Shown here: one piece after another, positions 1 through 6,173 of the stretch
Numbering within the stretch: position 1 is the stretch's first letter
How the letters are laid out: every line of letters begins with the position of its first letter
From: Bradyrhizobium sp. Tv2a-2
GTDB lineage: Bacteria > Pseudomonadota > Alphaproteobacteria > Rhizobiales > Xanthobacteraceae
Direction: 5' to 3'
DNA length: 38,025 bases
NCBI RefSeq assembly: GCF_000472425.1
Contig: NZ_AXAI01000039.1
Coordinates: 99-38,123 of the forward strand
Program-made: the position numbers and the translations under genes
The notes under the pieces: model-generated
Databases searched by the model: none
The model's input: only the letters and a program-made list of their open reading frames with translations
Told to the model about the DNA's origin: nothing

Positions 1-294
1 ATGGATATGCGCAAGTTGGTGGGCCGGAACTTCTTAAGGCTGCGGAAGCGAAAGGGCTTCACGCAGGAGAAGTTCTCTGAGGCCTCCGGCCGTACGCAAC
101 AATATATCAGCGGTTTGGAGAGTGGTCGGCGCAATCCCACCGTGGTGACTTTGTTCGAACTCGCAAGCGCGTTAGGCGTCAGCCACGTCGATCTTGTTGT
201 ACCCGACGAAGAATTTCGCAGTTGGCGCCCGAGACCTCGAAGGAACACTCATAAGAATCGGCCTGCACCGAAGCGTTCGGAGGCGCCGCGGTGA
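1..294 (+). CDS. XRE-family helix-turn-helix transcriptional regulator
   Basis: A 97-residue DNA-binding protein. Residues about 6-62 form a Cro/C1-type helix-turn-helix: LRKRKGFTQEKFSE (helix 2 region), then GRTQQYISGLESGRRNP (recognition helix and the usual E-x-G-x-R-x-P ending), then LFELASALGV. The tail after about residue 70 is basic and rich in Pro and Arg. Such regulators often control copy number, transfer or maintenance of the mobile element they sit on; that role is inferred here. The reading frame opens at base 1 with ATG, so the true start could lie upstream of the window; a second ATG is at codon 3. It reads toward the minus-strand DUF736 gene, converging on the hairpin at 317-346. 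Confidence 0.85.
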   Translation: MDMRKLVGRNFLRLRKRKGFTQEKFSEASGRTQQYISGLESGRRNPTVVTLFELASALGVSHVDLVVPDEEFRSWRPRPRRNTHKNRPAPKRSEAPR

Positions 295-316
295 GATGCC
301 TTCGCGCAGAGAAAAG

Positions 317-346
317 AGCCCCGCCCGATTTGCTTCGGGCGGGGCT
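317..346 (-). terminator. Rho-independent terminator after the DUF736 gene
   Basis: A perfect 12-bp stem (317-328 pairs with 335-346) encloses a 6-base loop. Read on the minus strand the hairpin is followed by CTCTTTTCTC, a U-rich tail, and it lies 15 bases beyond the DUF736 stop codon. It may also stop readthrough from the + strand regulator, which ends at 294. Confidence 0.85.
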
Positions 347-360
347 TGGCGGAGCGAGGC

Positions 361-681
361 TCAGTCGCCATTCTTCCGCGGGCGCGACCAGAGCAGGGTG
401 TAGCCTTCCCCGCCATCATCGTCGAACAGGTTGGCGTAGATTGGCGCGTTGAACGAGGGGTCGTCCAGTTTGAGCGAGAGATAATCGCGGCCCTCCTCGG
501 AGCGCTTCCGCCAGGCGGCTCCGATCTCGGCTCGACCGACGAAGACGCGGTGGCTTGGAGCGTTCTCGCTTGCGCGGTTGGCTTCTGCGACGATGCGGAC
601 GCCTTTGGCCTGCAGACTGAGGGTGATAATCTCGCCCTGGTAATCGTTACCGACCTTTTTGAACGAACCGATGGTAGCCAT
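361..681 (-). CDS. DUF736 domain protein
   Basis: A 106-residue protein that matches the DUF736 family over its whole length. It opens MATIGSFKKVGNDYQGEI, has the central stretch APSHRVFVGRAEIGAAW and ends near YTLLWSRPRKNGD. DUF736 proteins are small cytoplasmic proteins of unknown biochemical role that recur on plasmids and integrative elements of Rhizobiales, usually near transfer or DUF2493/toprim genes, as here. The ATG at 681 is chosen because ACAGGAG lies about 7 bases upstream and the family starts here; an in-frame extension upstream has no support. Transcription ends at the hairpin 317-346. Confidence 0.9.
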   Translation of the reverse strand: MATIGSFKKVGNDYQGEIITLSLQAKGVRIVAEANRASENAPSHRVFVGRAEIGAAWRKRSEEGRDYLSLKLDDPSFNAPIYANLFDDDGGEGYTLLWSRPRKNGD

Positions 682-772
682 GTCACTTCTCCTGTTTGTG
701 TTTCGAACCCGCGACCACCGCGGCCTCGATGGCGATCTAGGGCCGAGGACGATCGGCGCCGCACCGCCTGCC

Positions 773-794
773 GGCCGGAGCGTAGCGGAGGACG
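773..794. repeat. 22-bp motif, copy 1, upstream of DUF736
   Basis: Matches 19 of 22 bases with 4877-4898, in the same orientation. The shared core is AGCGGAGGA preceded by GGCCG-AGCG. Both copies lie upstream of minus-strand backbone genes (DUF736 and DUF2493), about 100 bases from the start codon. Confidence 0.55.
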
Positions 795-802
795 CCGGAG
801 CG

Positions 803-852
803 AGACTTTCTTGACCGCGAGGAATGGGCGACAGCCCAGGGGAAGAAAGTCT
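803..852. repeat. Inverted repeat AGACTTTCTT / AAGAAAGTCT
   Basis: Perfect 10-bp arms at 803-812 and 843-852, separated by 30 bases that contain a smaller GGGC/GCCC hairpin. It lies about 120-170 bases upstream of the DUF736 start. It could be a structured 5' leader or a protein-binding site; nothing in the sequence decides between them. Confidence 0.5.
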
Positions 853-1214
853 TGAGCGGCGGCGTTGCGGCTTAGGCGATCGAGGCGCAGCCGGTCTTCG
901 GCCAGATCGAGCCATAGAGGCCAGGTGCGTCCGAGTGCTGAACCACAATCTCCAGGAGAGGAAGTGGCGGGTCTCGGTTCTGCTGCACAAGAGGCCGTAC
1001 GTGTCGGCGAACACAAAGAAGCATTTTGCGGCAAACGGCGCCTCGCGTCAGCCGAGAACGACTGAGATCGAACTGCTTTGCACTCGCGCGCGTGTGGGTG
1101 AGCTAGTCCGGAACAGCCACTGCCGCTGTATTGCCGAGGCCTCACCTTTGCCGTTAGCTCGGTCGACCTGGGATGACGGCTAAATAGATCGAAGACGCTT
1201 CGGTGCCAACGCGT

Positions 1215-1622
1215 CTATCGAGAACTCCGGGATCCGGCATCACCTTCTCGGATGCTCAAGCGTTTCGGAGACGTGAAGTATCGGTATTTTCCGGTAAGCC
1301 ACCCGTTGACGAACTGAAGGCCGCGATCACCGTAGATCAGATCCTCACGCACGTAGGCGTCAACGACTGATTCTTGATTGTTGCCGCCGACTGTCTTCTG
1401 AGCAATTGTCATTGCATGGGTTGGTGACGGTTGACCCAGCGTTTCAATTGCGGCATCGCGTGATGTTCCCAATTCCAATGCATAAAACTGGCTGACAGGA
1501 ATCGTTCCGACTGCTTTGATCGGCACCGCTATTAGTCGCGGAAGATCTTCCGCTCCAATCGGCTTACGACGACTTCTTCGATACAATGCGAATGAATTGG
1601 GATGCCGGGGTGCGCATCCCAT
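1215..1622 (-). pseudogene. Hypothetical remnant ending in a YGDRGLQFVNGWLTGKYRYF-type tail
   Basis: The last 85 or so codons look protein-like: LGTSRDAAIETLGQP followed by IYGDRGLQFVNGWLTGK. This resembles small proteins with a repeated 'G-x-S-x-x-x-V-x-x-x-L-G-x-P' recognition segment (BamE/SmpA-like), but I do not recognise a family with confidence. The N-terminal part overlaps the chimeric ORF at 1532-1924 in another frame and has no plausible start or ribosome-binding site. I therefore read it as the 3' piece of a gene fused to other debris. Its base composition is less GC-rich than the backbone genes on either side. Confidence 0.35.
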
Positions 1623-1924
1623 TTAATGTAGCGATCAGACCGCATGATCTCCCAGCCGGCTTCCGTGTAGATTGCCTCCAGCTCTCCACGCGAGAATGAC
1701 TTCTTGTGACCACATGCCAACTCTCTCGGCGGGAATCGATAGCGACAGAATGGAACATGGATATAGATGTTGATTTGCTTTGAACGGGCTGTCTCCTGAA
1801 CGACATCAGCTATGCGAAGTGGCTGCTGAAATGCCCTATACGCCCGCTTCGACGGATAACCAGAGACATAAGTTGGCAACTCCTTTTTCTCAATATTGGT
1901 ACGAAGAAGGTCTATGCAATTCAT
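1532..1924 (-). pseudogene. Chimeric remnant: radical-SAM N-terminus joined to an unrelated C-terminus
   Basis: A 130-codon ORF with a good start (ATG at 1924, AAGGGG about 7 bases upstream). Codons 1-61 look like the N-terminal region of a HemN-type radical SAM protein, ending in NIYIHVPFCRYR just where the CxxxCxxC iron-sulfur motif should continue. Only the first Cys is present; the next residues are FPPRELACGHKK. The remainder (SFSRGELEAIYTEAGWE onward) resembles the C-terminal end of a SAM-dependent methyltransferase. The protein cannot bind a radical-SAM cluster, so it is most likely the scar of a deletion joining two genes. The N-terminal identification is moderate; the C-terminal one is weak. 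Confidence 0.45.
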
Positions 1925-3247
1925 TAGTTACCCCTTCGGCGATCGCACGTGACCTAAGCCGCTCCTGCATGACCTCGCTTTGTTGCTCGCCCTACGGATG
2001 CGGATAAGCCACAAGAGGACCGGACGATTGGAAGAGCCGGACTCCCGCGCAAGTTCATCTTGAACCGCATCCAGTGATGACCCCGAGTGCCCTCGGGTAT
2101 TCTGACGCTTTTCACCACTGTCGCTCTGCGAGCGGCGGAAATTTATCCGTGCGGCAGCCCCGACTACGGACAAAGCAGTGTTTTTCTGCACCACGTCCGC
2201 AAGTACGCAGCAAATGCCGGGCCAATCGCCTGATGCTCCTGCACATGATAACCGGCTGCGAAGGGAATGGACTGCGGACGCGGCAGGGCAGGCGGGCGCC
2301 GACGTCGGACAGATGGGGAAATGCGCGAGGTTGGCGCTCTCTAAACGGATGCGGATCGGTTCAGGTAAGCGCGCAGGGCCTATGGCCTGCTGTGCTTGCT
2401 TTCCAAGAAAAATACCCGTGATGACCGCAATTCGCCAAGATGTCGCAAGAGCGACATTTTTGCTCGGAAAGTCGCAAGCGCTCCCTCGACGGTTGCCTGC
2501 ATCATGCCCCGCCGGCGCACGCGAGTGAACACGCGCGAGCATCACGGTGGGAGGTGCGTTGAGGTTCGTCACACGGCAATGCGGTGACCAGTTAGCCCTC
2601 GGCAGAGGAGGTCAGCTGTCCGTCTCTCATGTACAAATCGCATATCTTGTGCTGAGGGCGAGGGAGCTCGCTCTTGAATGGGGCTTACTTCGGCTCCAAT
2701 CAAGCTACCGAAAACCCGCTTCCTGAACGGGGCGGCCTACGCGCACCGCCTCCCGCGGTTGGACAGAGTAAAACGGGGCGGCTCCGACGCTGGACCAGGA
2801 TGCGTCGAGTCCGCCCCTACATCACCAGGGCAGGTAGATTGGTGATGGTGCTCTCAAAGAAGCAAGTGCCATGCCGAACCAGGGCGCAGGCTACAGCTGT
2901 GTCTCGCGAAAATCTGGTCGAGGGTGCTTCAATCTCACCCGGCATCAAGGTTGTGCACCTTTGACGGTTGTTCGAGCGAGCAAACAACGAGCCCCACTGG
3001 GCACGACGGCAACGAGTTCGTTCCCGAAGCAAGAGCGGCATAATTCGCCACTGGCGTGCCGCTGATCGTATTATATGCGCGAACGCGAGAATTCAGCTGT
3101 TCGTGATCAGCGCTGGAGGCAGACCGCTTCAATGGCATAAGGCTCCAAGGCTGGTATGGGGGCTAGCTCTGATCATCACGGGCGGCATGTCAGCGGTTCG
3201 GATTGGATCGCCACAGCGGGGACTTTCCTCTGGATGAGCGTCGACAG
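1925..3247. other. Intergenic, no supported gene
   Basis: About 1.3 kb. Several open frames of 60-214 codons exist on both strands, but none has recognisable motifs, a convincing ribosome-binding site or a family-like composition. I read it as degraded DNA. Confidence 0.4.
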
Positions 3248-3718
3248 CTATCGATGAGCAAGCGTCGTCGCGGCATCAGGAGAGCCCCGTTCCATTCCGA
3301 GCCTCGAACGGGGCTCAGCAAAGATGGTTGAACGCGTCCATGCCGTACTTCCAATAAGGACCGCACCGAGGCACGCGAAGATCTCACGCCAAGCGAGCGA
3401 CGGCACTCCTATCTGCGACATGACCAACACTACGTGATATCCAGCAATAGCGGCCGGGATCGCAAACGCGGCCGCGATCGCTGCGCGTAAGACCAGAGAT
3501 CGCGCAATTGCGAGCAAGGTTTGGCCGACCACGAGCGCTCCCGCGCCGGCGGCGATGGCTACGAGCGGTGCACCGACCGGGCCGGCACCGCCATGAAACG
3601 CCATCATGCCGGCCGTGACCGCGACAAAAAACGGCAAGGCGTGCACCGCGAGCGTGAAGGCCAGCCAGCAGAATAAGCCAATTCCGGCAGTGTTGAGGAC
3701 AAGCCCAAGGGCAAGCAT
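3248..3718 (-). CDS. Small multi-spanning inner-membrane protein
   Basis: A 156-residue hydrophobic protein with about four predicted membrane segments: residues about 2-22 (LALGLVLNTAGIGLFCWLAF), 25-42, 49-72 (PLVAIAAGAGALVVGQTLL) and 77-100 (LRAAIAAAFAIPAAIAGYHVVL). A hydrophilic C-terminal tail follows. The start at 3718 has GGAGCC about 6 bases upstream. No catalytic motif is visible and I do not recognise a named family. It follows DUF2493 in the same direction, beyond a strong hairpin (3801-3830), so it probably has its own transcription start. Small membrane proteins of this kind are common in rhizobial transfer regions. Confidence 0.7.
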   Translation of the reverse strand: MLALGLVLNTAGIGLFCWLAFTLAVHALPFFVAVTAGMMAFHGGAGPVGAPLVAIAAGAGALVVGQTLLAIARSLVLRAAIAAAFAIPAAIAGYHVVLVMSQIGVPSLAWREIFACLGAVLIGSTAWTRSTIFAEPRSRLGMERGSPDAATTLAHR

Positions 3719-3800
3719 GGTGGTGGCTCCGTGTGCATAGCATTAACGGTCGCGCCTACCACCACCACCGCGGCGCAACTTTGGGCATATGATCGAAACG

Positions 3801-3830
3801 CGGCGGAGTTGCGGCGAGGCAACTCCGCCG
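3801..3830 (-). terminator. Hairpin terminator after DUF2493
   Basis: A perfect 12-bp stem (3801-3812 pairs with 3819-3830) with a 6-base loop, starting about 23 bases past the DUF2493 stop codon. The downstream U-tract is short (CGTTTCG on the minus strand), so termination may be partial. Confidence 0.65.
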
Positions 3831-3852
3831 GAGTTATCCGGAAGGGAGCGGC

Positions 3853-4776
3853 TTACGTGCTGCCGAACTTCCAAACCGCGACGCCGAGCCGCTTTGCTTT
3901 GTCGGCAAGATTGTCCTGAATTCCAGTGCCCGGGAAGTGCATGACGCCGATGGGCAGAAGTTGAAGCATTGCATCGTTACGCTTGAACGGCGCTGCCTTT
4001 GCATGCTTGGTCCAGTCAGGTTTGAAGGCGATCTGTACTACTTTTCGGGTCGTCGCCCATTTGGAAGCGATCAGTTCGGCGCCCTTTGGCGAGCCGCCAT
4101 GGATCAGGACCATGTCGGGGTGTTTGGCGTGAACCTTGTCGAGACGATCCCAGATCAGACGGTGGTCGTTGAAGTCGAGTCCTCCGGTGAGCACGATCTT
4201 CGGTCCTGGTGGTAACATGACCTCGGTTTCTGCCCGCCGCTTGGCGGCAATGAAGTCGCGGGAGTCGATCATTGCTGCGGTGAGCGTGCGGTGATTGACC
4301 AGTGATCCCGATCGGGGACGCCAGTGCGAACCGGTGTGTAGCTCGAAGCGTTCGATGGCTTGATCGCGGAAGAGCTCCAGGCAGTTGCGGCGTTCGGTCA
4401 ACGTGATGCCTTCGGCGGTCAGGCGCTCAAGCTCGACCGATCGCACCTCCGAGCCGTTCTGCTCGCACTGACTCTTGCGTTGAGCCTGTTCGTTGTCGTC
4501 CAGCTGGCGACCGATGCGATCGGCTGCACGATGGAACAGGTTGACGGTCGACCAGAGCAGATCCTCGAGGTCCGGCTCGAGCCGCGTGTCGTTCAGGGTC
4601 GCGACCAGGGCGTCGAAGATGTCGGCGACTGCGCCCACGATCATCTTGCCTTCGGGCAGTGGTCTCGGATCCAGTTGGTCGTCGAGTGGACGGTAGCCAA
4701 AGAGCTGCAATTCGTCGAGGACGAGCTCGGTCGGCGATGCCGCGTGCGAGGGTTCGCTGTCGTCATGGTCGGTCAT
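3853..4776 (-). CDS. DUF2493 (SLOG-fold) domain protein
   Basis: A 307-residue cytoplasmic protein. Residues about 1-190 are charged and mostly helical. Residues about 195-305 match DUF2493, a Rossmann-like SLOG-superfamily domain: KIVLTGGLDFNDHRLIWDRL, then MVLIHGGSPKGAELIASKW, then GVMHFPGTGIQDNLADKAK. SLOG domains are thought to bind or process nucleotide-type ligands. These proteins are typical of Rhizobiales plasmids and integrative elements, next to toprim and strawberry-notch genes as here; their exact function is unknown. The ATG at 4776 has AAAGGAC about 7 bases upstream. The gene appears intact. Confidence 0.88.
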   Translation of the reverse strand: MTDHDDSEPSHAASPTELVLDELQLFGYRPLDDQLDPRPLPEGKMIVGAVADIFDALVATLNDTRLEPDLEDLLWSTVNLFHRAADRIGRQLDDNEQAQRKSQCEQNGSEVRSVELERLTAEGITLTERRNCLELFRDQAIERFELHTGSHWRPRSGSLVNHRTLTAAMIDSRDFIAAKRRAETEVMLPPGPKIVLTGGLDFNDHRLIWDRLDKVHAKHPDMVLIHGGSPKGAELIASKWATTRKVVQIAFKPDWTKHAKAAPFKRNDAMLQLLPIGVMHFPGTGIQDNLADKAKRLGVAVWKFGST

Positions 4777-4799
4777 GGCGTAAAGTCCTTTGCCGGATC

Positions 4800-4818
4800 G
4801 GCCGCGCCCGTCGCGGCC
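4800..4818 (-). promoter_or_regulatory. Hairpin in the DUF2493 5' leader
   Basis: A perfect 7-bp stem GGCCGCG/CGCGGCC with a 5-base loop. It lies 24-42 bases upstream of the DUF2493 start and just upstream of its ribosome-binding site. It may influence translation; this is inferred from position only. Confidence 0.4.
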
Positions 4819-4876
4819 TTCGTGGCGATCGCTCAGACGGCGGGCGGACCGGGCCAGAACCCGGAGCTGCGCGGAG

Positions 4877-4898
4877 GGCCGAAGCGCAGCGGAGGATG
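4877..4898. repeat. 22-bp motif, copy 2, upstream of DUF2493
   Basis: Differs from the copy at 773-794 at three positions and has the same orientation and a similar distance (about 100 bases) from the start codon of the gene it precedes. Confidence 0.55.
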
Positions 4899-5111
4899 GC
4901 TGAGGTGCGGCTATTTTGCTTCGCGATGCAAAGCGCGCCTTCAGATACTTATGACAGTTTCTTTATCGTTGGCGCGCGGCGGAAAATAGCCGGACGCAGC
5001 CATTGGCGGCCCGGACCGCCTGCCGTCCGATCGCCCTCTAGAAGGCCAAGGGCGCGTCCTCTCCGGCACTGCGCTCGCCGTGACTGGCCAGTCGACATCG
5101 ATCACTCGCGC

Positions 5112-6173
5112 TCACGGTTGACACCGGTCGACGAGAAGGAAGCGATCGACGTCCTCCGGAGCGAGCTGGAGCCGCAAGGCTGCTCGCAGAGCATCGAGGC
5201 CGAAGATGTGCAGGTCCTCGTTGAAGTCGCCCAGCCGGGGTGACAGCGGGATTGCCTCGATGCCGGCTTCTTCTGCGTGGTTGGCCAGAGTTGCCTGTAC
5301 GGCGTCTCCAGCAGCATCGTCGTCGCGAGCGATATAGAGCCGACGCAAGCTCGACGACAGCAACATCACTGCGAGATGGTTGGCGGAAAGCGCAGCTGCC
5401 ATCGGCAAGGTTGGCAGTGCATAGCGTAGTGACAGCATGGTCTCTATGCCTTCGCCGGCCACAAGCACGTCGTCATCCGCTGCACCGAAACGCACCGCAT
5501 TGCCGAGCAGGTCGCCCATCGCTCGTCGAGGCGTGTCGATTGGCGCCTTGCCGAGCCGGACGCGGTCGAAGCTGTCCGGATCGAGCCAGGTGCGGTGCAC
5601 GCCGGTGATGCTGCCATCGAGGTCGGTGACGCAGGCGATCATCGCCGGCCAGGTCTCGGTCGGCAGGTGCTCATCGGGGCGATAGTAGCAGCGGGGGTGG
5701 AAACGCAGGCTGCCACCATCGTGCACGTGGGTTATTCCTCGACGCTGCAAGTAAGTCTCAACGACGGTGCCCTCAATCGGACCTGAGATCGCAAACAGGC
5801 GTCTTGCGGCCCCTTGTGATCCGGCCCCTACTGTTGGACGAGAGGGCCTGACGACGGCTTCCGGTTCAGGGCGGGGCAGCTTGAGAAACCGCCTCGCCTC
5901 CTCGGCAACGTCGCGAAAGTCACCAAGCCTGAGGCTTTCGCGGATGATGTCGAGGAGATCGCCATGCTCACCGGTCGCGGCATCGGTCCACTTGCCGGCG
6001 GGTCCCTTTGGCGAGTGCTGGAGCCGCACGAACATCGAGCGGCCTGGGGTATTGTGGACGTCACCGACCAGCCAATACCGCCCTTCGCGCTTGCCATTAG
6101 ACAGGTAATGTCGGCACACCGCCTCGGCCTCGCACGCGAGGCGGTGTGCCAGTTCGGAGGCGTCGCGGGGCAT
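5112..6173 (-). CDS. Toprim domain protein (plasmid/ICE primase-like)
   Basis: A 353-residue protein. The N-terminal half (about 1-130) has the layout of DUF7146-type primase-associated domains, with RYWLVGDVHNTPGRSM and KWTDAATGEHGDLLDIIRE. The C-terminal toprim domain (about 230-325) carries the catalytic Glu in VAGEGIETMLS (about residue 239) and the acidic cluster ARDDDAAG (about residue 284), the two metal-binding features of toprim nucleotidyl transfer. It probably acts in DNA replication or primer synthesis for the element. The ATG at 6173 is preferred because it overlaps the upstream stop by one base (TGATG), implying translational coupling with the strawberry-notch gene; an alternative ATG lies 15 bases upstream. 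No zinc-binding primase motif is visible. Confidence 0.88.
   Translation of the reverse strand: MPRDASELAHRLACEAEAVCRHYLSNGKREGRYWLVGDVHNTPGRSMFVRLQHSPKGPAGKWTDAATGEHGDLLDIIRESLRLGDFRDVAEEARRFLKLPRPEPEAVVRPSRPTVGAGSQGAARRLFAISGPIEGTVVETYLQRRGITHVHDGGSLRFHPRCYYRPDEHLPTETWPAMIACVTDLDGSITGVHRTWLDPDSFDRVRLGKAPIDTPRRAMGDLLGNAVRFGAADDDVLVAGEGIETMLSLRYALPTLPMAAALSANHLAVMLLSSSLRRLYIARDDDAAGDAVQATLANHAEEAGIEAIPLSPRLGDFNEDLHIFGLDALRAALRLQLAPEDVDRFLLVDRCQP

Larger units (their letters stand above)
682..1214. other. Non-coding leader region upstream of DUF736
   Basis: About 530 bases with no gene I can support. The part nearest DUF736 is GC-rich and structured, holding a 22-base motif (773-794) and an inverted repeat (803-852). 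The rest (about 870-1214) shows nothing recognisable. Confidence 0.5.
4777..5111. other. Structured leader between toprim gene and DUF2493
   Basis: 335 bases with no gene. It holds the hairpin at 4800-4818 and the second copy of the 22-bp motif at 4877-4898. Confidence 0.5.

Noticed and set aside
690..720. tRNA-like T-arm (GGGTTCGAAAC on the minus strand)
   Set aside because: No acceptor, D or anticodon stems could be folded around it.
249..1145. Minus-strand 298-codon frame overlapping DUF736
   Set aside because: Overlaps the DUF736 gene in a different frame, low-complexity Arg/Pro/Ser-rich composition, no start signal.
1928..2572. Minus-strand 214-codon frame in the 1.9-3.2 kb gap
   Set aside because: No recognisable domain, irregular composition, no ribosome-binding site; kept as intergenic.
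4360..4989. + strand 209-codon frame over DUF2493
   Set aside because: Antisense to a well-supported gene and without motifs.
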